DNA of 64,000 nt from Sphingobacterium thalpophilum (GCF_901482695.1 NZ_LR590484.1:2728001-2792000); one strand, 5' to 3'; shown: positions 36,399-44,731, counted from the first letter of the stretch. Notes: generated by a model not told the origin, from the letters alone. A program made the numbers and translations.

Positions 36399-36959
36399 AT
36401 GGTCTATTTATATGCAAAAGCAGTTCATATTATCTTTGTCGTTTGCTGGATGGCTGGATTGTTTTATATGGTCCGCCTGTTTATTTACCACACGGAGGCA
36501 AAGTCCAAATCTGTGGCAGAGTATGAAATCCTACATAAACAATTTACAGTGATGGAAGCTAAACTATGGTGGATCATCACGACTCCAGCGATGTATCTAA
36601 CGATTTTGGCTGCATTGGTTATGCTTTATATCAATCCGGGCCTGCTCGGCATGGGGTGGATGCACGTTAAACTTACTTTTGTATTGGGACTTATCCTTTA
36701 TCATTTTGCATGCCAGCGTATTATGTTTCAGCTGAAATGTGAAATGTGCAGCTGGTCTTCGACCAAATTGCGTCTCTGGAATGAACTGGCAACTGTGCTA
36801 TTATTTGCCATTGTATTTACGGTGGTGCTCAAGTCTGCACTGAATTGGATTTTCGGTGTCCTTGGTCTTTTAATTTTGTCTATCTCGCTGATGATGGCGG
36901 TTAAACTTTACAAGAAATTCCGCAATAAAAATAGTTCCAAAAGAACGTTAAATTCATAG
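36399..36959 (+). CDS. hemJ: Protoporphyrinogen IX oxidase HemJ (CopD-like membrane protein)
   Basis: 186 residues with four to five membrane helices. The opening YAKAVHIIFVVCWMAGLFYM with H10, and MHVKLTFVLGLILYH with its Lys, match the HemJ/UPF0093 family, the form of protoporphyrinogen oxidase used by many bacteria lacking HemG and HemY. The C-terminus extends about 25 residues as a charged tail. It has its own promoter but lies next to hemE, two steps earlier in the pathway. Confidence 0.88.
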   Translation: MVYLYAKAVHIIFVVCWMAGLFYMVRLFIYHTEAKSKSVAEYEILHKQFTVMEAKLWWIITTPAMYLTILAALVMLYINPGLLGMGWMHVKLTFVLGLILYHFACQRIMFQLKCEMCSWSSTKLRLWNELATVLLFAIVFTVVLKSALNWIFGVLGLLILSISLMMAVKLYKKFRNKNSSKRTLNS

Positions 36960-37015
36960 TCTTTCTTAATCCTTTTCCATTGGTTATAGTCGAAGATTAG
37001 AAATTGACGAAAATT

Positions 37016-37840
37016 ATGTTCAAGAGATTTTTGACTATCGTGCTGTTGCTTGTTTTAGCAACAGGCGTATTTGCGCAACGTTACAGACCTTATGGTGGGA
37101 GTTTGTCTATCTATTCAATCGATGTTCCCTTTTTTCTTTACATCAATCATGTTTTGTATAATAGCCGGCCGTCAACGGATATCCGTGTTGCTAACCTGAG
37201 GAATCCGAGATATGACTTGCGTATAGTATTCGCAGATAGCCGGCGCAGGGCCCTGAACGGGAGCGGTGTGCAACTCGTGAGCCGCGATGGACAGTATATG
37301 GACGTCGTTTTTTCGGTGAGTAGCCGCCGTGGGAATAGCGGTATTGTTCTGGAATCCATGAATCCGGCTGGCCGGTATAACAGCAATTCTAGAGACTATA
37401 GGTATGAGGGCGGGGATCGTTACGATGAGGGACGACAGCGGGAGGAGCAATATCGTCGATCTGAAACGGGGGAGGGTTATGGCGATCAGCAAAGAGAGAA
37501 TAATGAAATAGATGAACGGGAGGAAGCAGATGAGCCTTTGGAAGGCAGCTATATCGAGAAAAATAACGCGAACCGGTTGAATGACCTACTGAACCAAAAG
37601 GAGAATGATGAAGGCCGGTTGCAGGTCGCAGCAGAGGAACTGAAAACAATGCGGCTGCGTACGGCCGAAATCATGGATTTAATGGAACTGTTTATCCGCG
37701 ACGACAATAAGCTGGCCTTCGCCAAATATGCATATCCAAGCTGCATAGACAAACAGAATTATAATCAGGTAGGCGATGCTTTATCTTTTACATCGACCCG
37801 CGATAAACTAACTGCATTTTTAAGTAGTAGGGAAAAATAA
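37016..37840 (+). CDS. Secreted DUF4476-domain protein
   Basis: 274 residues with a signal peptide (about 1-21, ending GVFAQ). An N-terminal beta-rich region (about 25-115) leads to an Arg/Glu/Tyr-rich low-complexity linker (about 120-185: REEQYRRSETGEGYGDQQRE and similar), then a C-terminal DUF4476 helical domain (about 195-270) ending LSFTSTRDKLTAFLS. DUF4476 proteins are common in Bacteroidota and have no known function. The ATG at 37016 is preferred over a TTG four codons earlier. It converges on gabD with only 30 bases between the stops. Confidence 0.82.
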   Translation: MFKRFLTIVLLLVLATGVFAQRYRPYGGSLSIYSIDVPFFLYINHVLYNSRPSTDIRVANLRNPRYDLRIVFADSRRRALNGSGVQLVSRDGQYMDVVFSVSSRRGNSGIVLESMNPAGRYNSNSRDYRYEGGDRYDEGRQREEQYRRSETGEGYGDQQRENNEIDEREEADEPLEGSYIEKNNANRLNDLLNQKENDEGRLQVAAEELKTMRLRTAEIMDLMELFIRDDNKLAFAKYAYPSCIDKQNYNQVGDALSFTSTRDKLTAFLSSREK

Positions 37841-37872
37841 AAAGGAGGCTGAAGGCCTTCACTCCACCTCCT
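37833..37872 (-). terminator. Probable terminator downstream of the aldehyde dehydrogenase gene
   Basis: On the minus strand AGGAGG (37872-37867) and CCTCCT (37848-37843) enclose an inner GAAGG/CCTTC pairing, and the hairpin is followed by TTTTTATTTTT. The stem is bulged, so confidence is moderate. It overlaps the end of both converging genes. Confidence 0.5.
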
Positions 37873-39304
37873 ATTCCCCGCCAAAACAGATGTATTTGAG
37901 TTCCATATATTCGTCGAGGCCATGTTTGGATCCTTCCCGGCCAATGCCGGACTGTTTTACTCCGCCAAATGGCGCTGCAGCATTTGAAATCAGCCCCGTA
38001 TTGACCCCTACCATACCTGCTTCGAGTTGTTCTGCAACCCGAAAGCAGCGATTGACATTGCTACTGTAGAAGTAAGAAGCTAGTCCAAATTCGGTGTTAT
38101 TGGCCATGGTGATACCCTCTTCCTCGGTTCTGAAACTGAAAAGTGCACAGACTGGGCCAAAGGTTTCCTCACGGAATATAAGCGCTTCTCTGGGAATATT
38201 GGTCAGCACGGTCGGTTCGAAAAAGAGGCCTTTGATCGCTTTTCCACCTGTAAGCAGGTCAGCTCCACGGCTAAGAGCGTCGTGCACATGATGTTGTACC
38301 TTCTCCAATCCCTTGGCATTGATCAGGGGGCCTACTTGTACCCCTTTGTCGAGCCCGTTGCCTACTTTTAGTCTGCTGACTGCATGGGCAAGCTTTCTGG
38401 AAAATGCCTCATATATGTCCTCCTGAACAAGGAATCTATTAATCGATACGCAGGTCTGCCCCGAATTGCGGAACTTGCCGGCGATCGCACCTTCGACAGC
38501 ATTGTCTATATCTGCATCATTAAAAACTAAAAAAGGGGCGTTGCCACCTAGTTCCATGGATACCTTTTTAATATTTGAGGCGGACTGTTCCATCAGCGTT
38601 TTGCCAACTTCTGTAGAACCTGTGAACGAGAGCTTACGCACCAGATCATTCGTCGCCAGTTCTTTTCCTATGCCTGCGCTATCTTTTCCGGTAATTACAT
38701 TGAAAAGCCCTTTGGGCAGGCCTGCATCTTCGGCCAGCTTGGCAAGTGCAATGGCGGATAGCGGTGTTTGTGATGCGGGTTTAAGCACCACACTGCACCC
38801 TGCGGCCAAAGCCGGCGCAACCTTTCTGGTGATCATTGCCAGCGGAAAATTCCAGGGGGTGATTGCTGCAACGACACCGACGCCTTGCTGGATGGTCATC
38901 ATCCGCGAACCTTTTTTATGGCTGGGTATGGTCTCGCCATAAGCCCGCTTCCCTTCTTCGGCAAACCATTCGACAAAGGAGCTCCCATAATCGACTTCTA
39001 CCCTGGATTCGGCTAGCGGCTTGCCACTCTCCAACGTCATAATTTCAGCAAGTGACTCTTTGTGCTGTTGTATAAGGTTATACCAATTGCGGACAATGAC
39101 CGACCGTTCTGTTGCTGTGCTGTTCTTCCAGCTTTCCCATGCCGAATGAGCTGCCTGTATAGCTTTTGTACAATCTGAAATATTCAGGTCGGGCAAAGCT
39201 GCAATTGTCTTGCCTGTCGCTGGATTGATGACATCAAATGTCTGCTTTGAAGTAACGAATTTACCGTTTATATAAGCTTTATCTATTAGAAGTGGATTTT
39301 TCAT
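37871..39304 (-). CDS. gabD: NAD(P)-dependent succinate-semialdehyde dehydrogenase-like aldehyde dehydrogenase
   Basis: 477 residues. Oxidises an aldehyde, probably succinate semialdehyde, to the acid. Catalytic C285 in NSGQTCVSINR and general base E251 in MELGGNAP; oxyanion/coenzyme motif ITPWNFPLAMITRKVAPALAAG and VLKPASQTPLSA; coenzyme loop SFTGSTEVGKTL. The C-terminal PFGGVKQSGIGREGS is characteristic of the GabD group. No GABA transaminase is nearby, so the gab symbol reflects family only. Confidence 0.85.
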   Translation of the reverse strand: MKNPLLIDKAYINGKFVTSKQTFDVINPATGKTIAALPDLNISDCTKAIQAAHSAWESWKNSTATERSVIVRNWYNLIQQHKESLAEIMTLESGKPLAESRVEVDYGSSFVEWFAEEGKRAYGETIPSHKKGSRMMTIQQGVGVVAAITPWNFPLAMITRKVAPALAAGCSVVLKPASQTPLSAIALAKLAEDAGLPKGLFNVITGKDSAGIGKELATNDLVRKLSFTGSTEVGKTLMEQSASNIKKVSMELGGNAPFLVFNDADIDNAVEGAIAGKFRNSGQTCVSINRFLVQEDIYEAFSRKLAHAVSRLKVGNGLDKGVQVGPLINAKGLEKVQHHVHDALSRGADLLTGGKAIKGLFFEPTVLTNIPREALIFREETFGPVCALFSFRTEEEGITMANNTEFGLASYFYSSNVNRCFRVAEQLEAGMVGVNTGLISNAAAPFGGVKQSGIGREGSKHGLDEYMELKYICFGGE

Positions 39305-39445
39305 TATGCTAGTTATTTAATTATTTTTCATATGTTCGACGAGCTGTACCTGATACTACCCTTCGCGTAGGAGCTGGCGTCCCAGTATTTTGGAAACAAT
39401 AAGCATGGACCTATTGTTTTCGCCGGCGTGTAACCCAGCGGCTGT

Positions 39446-39779
39446 TCAGATAAATTTTTTCCGTTGTTTTTCATTCAGAAGAGCACATTGTTTATTTCGG
39501 CTAAACCAACGGTAACGATTTTTGGCGATAGGGGAAACTTAAATCTTTACAGATATTCAATATCGCCTCACTCTTTATGTAAAGCCCTCTCGGAGACAAA
39601 TACACAATAGAATCGGTGTTTTTTGGCAAAGATATTAAGCGGTCCAGGGCGAAGTCAGATTGAAGCGAGCTAAAATGAAATTTATTTTTCCGGTCTATTT
39701 TTAATAGCATCTGAACAAAACGGTTGCAGATTAAGCAATCTCCATCAAAAAAGATAATATATTTCCCTAAGGTTTCCAT
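39446..39779 (-). pseudogene. DCC-family (DUF393) thiol-disulfide oxidoreductase gene broken by an internal deletion and frameshift
   Basis: The 5' part encodes a normal DCC start (YIIFFDGDCLICNRFVQMLL, residues 7-26) through ICKDLSFPY, but then reads a foreign tail and stops after 92 residues at 39501. The family is about 125-135 residues long. In another frame, directly after SFPY, the sequence encodes IAKNRYRWFSRNKQC..., ending KKFI at the TGA 39446-39448. This is exactly the family's C-terminal motif. The roughly 20-30 residues normally between these parts (the PRPLRD-type segment) are missing. So the gene has suffered an internal deletion around 39528-39532 that also shifts the frame. 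Both halves are otherwise intact, so the event looks recent. Confidence 0.8.
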
Positions 39780-40006
39780 TCACAATAAAGTTAGTGCTAT
39801 TTCACTAAAATACTGCCATGATAACATCACAAATCCTAACCTCCTTATGGTCTTCGCACACTAAGTATCTCGCAGTACCGGAATGGAGTCTGAGCGCCAA
39901 CAAAAACGAAAAACACGAAAAGTTTTTTCTGGCTGATACGCGAAGGGAGGGAATCCATGGATGCGTTCAGGAAAAACAAAAATCAATACGTCGCATGCTC
40001 AAAAGA

Positions 40007-40036
40007 AAGTGGAGTGTTCATCTGAACACTCCACTT
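40007..40036 (-). terminator. Strong hairpin terminator downstream of ribBA
   Basis: AAGTGGAGTGTTC (40007-40019) pairs perfectly with GAACACTCCACTT (40024-40036) around ATCT. On the minus strand it lies 24 nt past the ribBA stop and is followed by TCTTTTG. Confidence 0.8.
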
Positions 40037-40060
40037 AGATATATGTAATAAATGGGAATT

Positions 40061-41275
40061 TTATAGGTTTTTCATGATCGTATGTCCCATGCGGTCCCTC
40101 TTTGTTTTCAGATATTCTTCGTTATAGGGATTGGCCTCTATTTCAATGGGAACATTTTCTACGATTTCCAGCCCATAGCCGATCAGTCCGGCTCTTTTTG
40201 TCGGATTATTGGACATCAACCGCATTTTGGTAACGCCAAGACTTCTCAGGATCTGTGCGCCTACGCCATAGTCTCTTAAGTCGGCTTTAAATCCAAGCTG
40301 CACATTGGCATCCACGGTATCTATGCCGTTTTCCTGAAGTTTATAAGCATGTAACTTATTGATCAGGCCAATGCCGCGGCCTTCCTGGTTCATATAGACA
40401 ACGACACCTTTTCCTTCTTGCTGGATCATCTCCATGGCTTTGTGAAGCTGAGGACCACAGTCACAGCGGCAAGAACCAAAAATGTCACCCGTTACACATG
40501 AGCTATGTACCCGTACAAGGATGGGCTCATCTTCGCTCCATTCACCCTTATACAAGGCTAGGTGCTGTTCGCCGGTATCCTTTTGCGTAAAGGCCTTCAT
40601 TTTGAAATCTCCATATTGTGTCGGCATGTTAACGGTAACTTCCTCATTAATCAAAGAATCGTGTTTTAGACGGTACTCGATTAGGTCTTCAATGCTAATG
40701 ATTTTTAGGTCAAATTTTTTGGCCACTTCCATTAATTCGGGGAGCCGGGCCATTTCACCATCTTCTTTCAGAATTTCGACCAATACCCCTGCAGGTTCGA
40801 AACCCGCCAAGCGGGCTAGGTCTACTGTCGCCTCGGTGTGTCCAGTGCGACGGAGGACCCCGCCGTCTTTAGCGATAAGCGGAAAGATGTGTCCCGGTCT
40901 GCCCAGTTCCTCGTAGTGAATATTCGGATCAATCAGTGCTTTTATGGTCTTGGAACGGTCGGAAGCAGAGATACCAGTCGTACAGCCATAGCCCTGCAGA
41001 TCAACAGAGACGGTAAAATTGGTCTCATACACGGCGGTATTTTGACCTACCATAAGGTCAAGATGCAAGGCATCCGCTCTGTCTTTGGTAATCGGAGCAC
41101 AGACCAAGCCGCGCCCATGAGTTGCCATAAAGTTGATAATTTCGGGAGTAGCATTGCGGGCTGCGGTGACAAAATCACCTTCATTTTCACGATCTTCGTC
41201 ATCCACGACGATAACTACTTTTCCTGCTTGTATATCAGCGATCGCTTCTTCGATCGTGTTTAATTTGAATTCCAT
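40061..41275 (-). CDS. ribBA: Bifunctional 3,4-dihydroxy-2-butanone-4-phosphate synthase / GTP cyclohydrolase II
   Basis: 404 residues covering two steps of riboflavin synthesis. The N-terminal half (about 1-200) is DHBP synthase with the acidic loop [24 protein letters not shown] and RPGHIFPL. The C-terminal half (about 207-404) is GTP cyclohydrolase II, with the zinc cysteines in [20 protein letters not shown], the catalytic [11 protein letters not shown] and [10 protein letters not shown]. The 71-nt upstream gap is too short for an FMN riboswitch. Its promoter box is at 41299-41306. Confidence 0.96.
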   Translation of the reverse strand: MEFKLNTIEEAIADIQAGKVVIVVDDEDRENEGDFVTAARNATPEIINFMATHGRGLVCAPITKDRADALHLDLMVGQNTAVYETNFTVSVDLQGYGCTTGISASDRSKTIKALIDPNIHYEELGRPGHIFPLIAKDGGVLRRTGHTEATVDLARLAGFEPAGVLVEILKEDGEMARLPELMEVAKKFDLKIISIEDLIEYRLKHDSLINEEVTVNMPTQYGDFKMKAFTQKDTGEQHLALYKGEWSEDEPILVRVHSSCVTGDIFGSCRCDCGPQLHKAMEMIQQEGKGVVVYMNQEGRGIGLINKLHAYKLQENGIDTVDANVQLGFKADLRDYGVGAQILRSLGVTKMRLMSNNPTKRAGLIGYGLEIVENVPIEIEANPYNEEYLKTKRDRMGHTIMKNL

Positions 41276-41298
41276 TTATTGTTATATTGTAATTGATA

Positions 41299-41306
41299 CA
41301 AAGTTA
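41299..41306 (-). promoter_or_regulatory. Predicted -7 box TAACTTTG for ribBA
   Basis: Minus-strand TAACTTTG, 23 nt before the ribBA ATG; predicted leader about 20 nt. Confidence 0.5.
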
Positions 41307-41346
41307 GTGTAGAATCTGATTTTATTTATAATAGCCCTGTCACAAT

Positions 41347-42831
41347 CTAGTGTGAGGCTTTTAATTTATTCTTTTTTCCTAATTTTTCTTTGACCCATTT
41401 CCAGGCTGCTTCAGCTTTCAACTTGTACTGTTCGATATCAAACAGGGCGGAGTCCGTTGTGGATTTATAGGTGAGAAACGCGGCTAATGGGGTTAATACT
41501 ATAATGGCCATCCACATGCCCACAAAGGAAGAGATTGCGCCGTCTTTGGCGGTTTTTTCAGCTACAGTGGAGATAATATGATAGATTAAGAAGAAAATAA
41601 TCGCCATGACAACCGGTAGTCCGAGCCCTCCTTTTCTTATGATTGCTCCCAGTGGTGCGCCAATGGCAAACAGCAGGAGACAGGAGACGGCCAGCGTAAA
41701 CTTGCGGTGCCACTCGATACGATAGCGAATATCTTTGGTTTTATAATCTTTAAACTCCAGCGTCCGGCTATTGAGGTCTTCCTTGAGATAATTGAGCTGG
41801 CTCAATGCGTTCATGGTAATTTGTGTGCGCTGTTCAGCAGGAACAAGATCTTTTAACAGGTCCTTATAAGGTTTGATTTTGGCTTCTTTCACCTTAGGCT
41901 GTCCAGGCTGGTTTAAGCTGAAATATTTCGAATAAATATTATAGCGTGTATCTAAAGTTCTGGTTATGGCTTTACCCATACTATCAATCTTGACATGATT
42001 GGAGTCAATATACATATCCAGCTGTCTAAGGTTCAGCATCGCATGGTGGCTTTTAAATAGGTTTTCGTCGGTTTTACCTCCTTTGAAGCTCTCCATGTCA
42101 AACTTTTGCTCGGTCTCCTTAAACTTAAACCGCGTGAACTGCTGCCGTGGGTCGTAGGTTTTCGAATTTTGCGTCCGCGACTCTTCGTAACGTATACCAT
42201 CCTTCAATTTAAGGATCATGTAGCTATTGTCGGGAGAGTTGTAGATGTACCCCTCTTTGGCCATCAGTACGTTGTTGGCGGTATTGCCGCCCCGATGATC
42301 GTATATCATCAGGTCATACAGAATCGTTCCTTCTTTATTTTTACCTCTAGCCCGAATCGAATATCCCGGAATCGTATTGTTGAAGATACCCGGTTTGATC
42401 AGAAAGTCGGCCTTCTTGTTTCTGACATCGGTCAATAGTGTCCCCATTTTCAGGTTAACCACTGGCAAAATGTAATCGGAAAAGAGAAAAGAACTTGCTG
42501 CAAAAATACCAACAAGTATGAATAAGGGAGTCATTGCTTTTCTCAGGGAGACCCCCGCAGCTTTGATCGCCACCAATTCATAGCTTTCACCTAGATTACC
42601 AAAGGTCATGATGGAAGATAACAGCATGGAAAGCGGCATCGCCATTTGAATCTGAACGATACATTGATAGCCGATCAGCTCCATAATCGTATACCATTCA
42701 AAGCCTTTTCCGATCAAATCATCGATGTATTTGAAAAGGAAGAGCATCAACAACACAAACATCACAATAAAGAATGTGACGATAAATGGTTTAATGAAAG
42801 CTTGAAGAATTAGTAAATGAACCTTTTTCAT
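41347..42831 (-). CDS. LptF/LptG-family (YjgP/YjgQ) permease
   Basis: 494 residues. Inner-membrane subunit of the LPS export ABC complex LptB2FG. Three N-terminal membrane helices (about 14-34, 50-75 and 97-120), with MAMPLSMLLSSIMTFGNLGESYELVAIKAAG, the coupling-helix region that meets LptB. A large periplasmic jelly-roll domain (about 130-370) and three C-terminal helices (about 385-460) follow, with APLGAIIRKGGLG. The family fold does not tell LptF from LptG here. Downstream ribBA is separated by 71 nt and has its own promoter. Confidence 0.88.
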   Translation of the reverse strand: MKKVHLLILQAFIKPFIVTFFIVMFVLLMLFLFKYIDDLIGKGFEWYTIMELIGYQCIVQIQMAMPLSMLLSSIMTFGNLGESYELVAIKAAGVSLRKAMTPLFILVGIFAASSFLFSDYILPVVNLKMGTLLTDVRNKKADFLIKPGIFNNTIPGYSIRARGKNKEGTILYDLMIYDHRGGNTANNVLMAKEGYIYNSPDNSYMILKLKDGIRYEESRTQNSKTYDPRQQFTRFKFKETEQKFDMESFKGGKTDENLFKSHHAMLNLRQLDMYIDSNHVKIDSMGKAITRTLDTRYNIYSKYFSLNQPGQPKVKEAKIKPYKDLLKDLVPAEQRTQITMNALSQLNYLKEDLNSRTLEFKDYKTKDIRYRIEWHRKFTLAVSCLLLFAIGAPLGAIIRKGGLGLPVVMAIIFFLIYHIISTVAEKTAKDGAISSFVGMWMAIIVLTPLAAFLTYKSTTDSALFDIEQYKLKAEAAWKWVKEKLGKKNKLKASH

Positions 42832-42917
42832 CCGTGACCCTAAGCAAAGTGATGCTCTTACATTAAAGCATCTTTCATCCCGGGATCTCTTTGAGACTCC
42901 CTGGCGAAAACATATTG

Positions 42918-42925
42918 CAAAGATA
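42918..42925 (-). promoter_or_regulatory. Predicted -7 box TATCTTTG for the LptF/LptG-type gene
   Basis: Minus-strand TATCTTTG between the START-like gene and the permease, 86 nt before the permease ATG. Confidence 0.42.
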
Positions 42926-42932
42926 GGCTTTT

Positions 42933-43310
42933 TTAAGCACCTATAACACTTTGAAGATAGACTATTGAATTTTTCCAGATTAATTTTCTGTTTTCTAAAT
43001 CTTCTTCTTTCGCAAAGTCCGTGATTTTAAGTGCGACATCATTGGTCAGCTCATCCTGATCGATCTCAAGATCGAAATAATAGGGGTCATCATCGAGCCA
43101 TTTAAACCGTACCGATTTGTTTTCTTTCGATGCTACGATTTTTGCACGATGTGGTTCATCGTCCCAAATGAAGGTATATACAGTGTCTTTATAGTTTACA
43201 TCATCTGCAAACCATTGTGCCAATTCGTTTGGTTCTTGCAAATACGGAAATAAAATTCTAGGTGAAGAGTTGATGATATATTCTAGTTGGAATTTTATTT
43301 TATCTGCCAT
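42933..43310 (-). CDS. START-like domain protein
   Basis: 125 residues forming one START/AHSA1-type helix-grip domain: KIKFQLEYIINSSPRILFPYL opens it, EPNELAQWFADDV is the hallmark of the fold, then FIWDDEPHRAKIV, VRFKWLDDDPYYFDLEI and a long C-terminal helix. This short form is conserved in Bacteroidota without an assigned function; the cavity may bind a lipid or small hydrophobic molecule. It is transcribed divergently from the first tRNA, with the two -7 boxes only 3 bp apart. Confidence 0.8.
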   Translation of the reverse strand: MADKIKFQLEYIINSSPRILFPYLQEPNELAQWFADDVNYKDTVYTFIWDDEPHRAKIVASKENKSVRFKWLDDDPYYFDLEIDQDELTNDVALKITDFAKEEDLENRKLIWKNSIVYLQSVIGA

Positions 43311-43332
43311 AAAAATGTTTTTTTAATTTTAG

Positions 43333-43362
43333 TTTGTTTACTCCAAAAATAAGCTATATTTG
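43333..43362 (+). promoter_or_regulatory. Promoter of the first tRNA gene: TTTG, 18 bp, TATATTTG
   Basis: -33 TTTG at 43333-43336 and -7 TATATTTG at 43355-43362, separated by 18 bp. The identical arrangement precedes the second tRNA, which makes this a trustworthy promoter. Confidence 0.78.
43344..43351 (-). promoter_or_regulatory. Predicted -7 box TATTTTTG for the START-like gene
   Basis: Minus-strand TATTTTTG, 33 nt before the ATG. A CAAA on the plus strand at 43369-43372 (TTTG on minus), 17 bp away, could be its -33 element, which would place it across the tRNA promoter. Confidence 0.55.
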
Positions 43363-43375
43363 CATTCCCAAAAAT

Positions 43376-43449
43376 GGCGGGGTAGCTCAGATGGTTAGAG
43401 CGTTGGATTCATAACCCAAAGGTCGGCAGTTCGATTCTGCTCCCCGCTA
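43376..43449 (+). tRNA. tRNA with anticodon CAT (elongator Met, or Ile2 after lysidine modification)
   Basis: 74 nt. Acceptor GGCGGGG pairs with CCCCGCT (one G-U), D stem GCTC/GAGC, anticodon stem TTGGA/CCCAA with loop TTCATAA (anticodon CAT), T stem GGCAG/CTGCT, discriminator A; CCA is not encoded. It is not the initiator, since position 1-72 pairs. The anticodon stem has an A31-C39 mismatch. It differs from the copy at 43766 in two compensating base pairs (27-43, 28-42) and one T-loop base. Confidence 0.92.
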
Positions 43450-43765
43450 CAAATCCCTTCCCAAATTACTTTTTGTTCACGCAGCGTATTATTTGTAATA
43501 ATACATATTTATTTTGTTATTGCAAGTTTTTTTGTGAAAAGTTGCGGCCATTTTTCTCAAAAATTTCATTTTCAAAACGAAGCCATCTACCCCCATTTAA
43601 TTGGTACGAGCGGACGCCTATTGCTTATTTTTACGGGTGTCATTTTACTTCGTTATAAATGAGTTTGTTGTGGATCATGTCGCTTTTTATGTACGTAAAC
43701 TGCCGAAAAAAAATAAAAAAATCTTTTGAATTGACAGGTGAAGTGGTATATTTGCATACCGAAAC
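43450..43765. other. Spacer between the two CAT tRNA genes
   Basis: 316 bases, AT-rich. It holds the promoter of the second tRNA at its right end (43725-43754). A 61-codon open frame inside (43473-43658) has no recognisable domain and is rich in Cys/Phe/Tyr, as expected of chance reading. I see no terminator for the first tRNA. I find nothing else. Confidence 0.55.
43725..43754 (+). promoter_or_regulatory. Promoter of the second tRNA gene: TTTG, 18 bp, TATATTTG
   Basis: -33 TTTG at 43725-43728 and -7 TATATTTG at 43747-43754, spacing 18 bp, the same as for the first tRNA gene. Confidence 0.78.
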
Positions 43766-43839
43766 GGCGGGGTAGCTCAGATGGTTAGAGCGCAGGATTC
43801 ATAACCCTGAGGTCGGCAGTTCGATCCTGCTCCCCGCTA
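43766..43839 (+). tRNA. Second tRNA with anticodon CAT (elongator Met or Ile2)
   Basis: 74 nt, the same fold as the tRNA at 43376. The anticodon stem is CAGGA/CCCTG, so pairs 27-43 and 28-42 are C-G and A-T instead of T-A and T-A, and the T loop is TTCGATC. It keeps the A31-C39 mismatch, and CCA is not encoded. The paired change suggests both copies are functional; one of them may be the Ile(CAU) tRNA. Confidence 0.92.
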
Positions 43840-43848
43840 CGAAAAAAC

Positions 43849-43890
43849 AAAGAGGAAAATCAAGAATGGATTCTGATATTCCTCTTTTTT
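43849..43890 (+). terminator. Intrinsic terminator after the second tRNA
   Basis: AAAGAGGAA (43849-43857) pairs with TTCCTCTTT (43879-43887) and runs into a T tract to 43890. The loop is long (21 nt) but contains a small inner AGAAT/ATTCT pairing. Confidence 0.75.
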
Positions 43891-44014
43891 ATTTATATAG
43901 TTGTTACCCTTGCAGAACAACAGGGAATCTTTTAGCAGCCCATTTTTTGTTGCATTCTACTTTCGGGCCAAAATGCATAGTCGGTGATCTTTTAACCTTT
44001 TTCTGTGTTGGTTG

Positions 44015-44731
44015 TCAATTATCGTCGTAAGCCAAGCTTTTCCAGTCCTCTTTTTTCAGGTATTTTAGCATAATAAAGAATAAGGTCCAGCCCGCGGCGG
44101 TGAGGCCCCAGATCAATAGCTCGTGCCGAAAAATCACTTGATGCAGATAGCCGAGAAGGCCTAGAAAGCCCAGGATAAACAGGTTGACCAATGCTTTGGA
44201 GTTGGACTGGCTCGCTTTGGAGAAAGGATAGTTTTTGACAAGGAAAAGCATGATGAGGATACTTTCAATACCGCCGACTGCGGCCGAAAGCAGTAAATCA
44301 TTGATCGCGCTGAGCCCAAACAAAGGAATGCAAATGCAAATAAATAGAATGTTGAATGGGAGAACATATTTAATAAGGCACGCTTTTAATACACCGCTCA
44401 TCAGCTGTCCGGGGCGGCTGATCGGCGAGACATAATATATCCAGGCCGCTTTGTATTTATTACTTTGTGTAATCAAGTGAAAAACAGTTAAGATAGTTAG
44501 CAGCGAAAGGTAGAACATGATAATATAGAGACCCGATTCGGCCATTTTATTCAGCTTTTCGTTGAGTGATAGATCTTCTCCGGTGCGTAGAAACAGGAAT
44601 ATGAAGTAAATTGGGAGATACGCTAAAGAAGGATACAGCTGTTGCTTAAACTCCCGGGTTTTCGAACTTATCAACCATACAATACTGAATCCGGCTTCCT
44701 CTAGCGGTGTGGAGCAAACTCGTGCAGCAAT
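44015..44731 (-). CDS. ABC transporter permease, C-terminal part downstream of a -1 frameshift
   Basis: Membrane protein piece with five to six helices. Read alone it could start only at a TTG (44674, giving 219 residues), but the frame stays open upstream to the A run at 44731-44737 and encodes IAARVCSTPLEEAGFSIVW before it. This continues directly into LISSKTREFKQQLYPSLAY, which I take as the family's normal link between the two membrane halves. Joined to the upstream piece by a -1 shift, the product would be about 559 residues with two sets of membrane helices. It is probably not an independent gene. The stop is at 44015-44017. Confidence 0.7.
   Translation of the reverse strand: MAARVCSTPLEEAGFSIVWLISSKTREFKQQLYPSLAYLPIYFIFLFLRTGEDLSLNEKLNKMAESGLYIIMFYLSLLTILTVFHLITQSNKYKAAWIYYVSPISRPGQLMSGVLKACLIKYVLPFNILFICICIPLFGLSAINDLLLSAAVGGIESILIMLFLVKNYPFSKASQSNSKALVNLFILGFLGLLGYLHQVIFRHELLIWGLTAAGWTLFFIMLKYLKKEDWKSLAYDDN

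Noticed and set aside
39818..40048. 76-codon open frame upstream of the ribBA end
   Set aside because: Its 3' part is the 13-bp terminator hairpin, and the composition looks random.
43473..43658. 61-codon open frame between the tRNA genes
   Set aside because: Rich in Cys, Phe and Tyr from AT-rich sequence, with no family resemblance or promoter.
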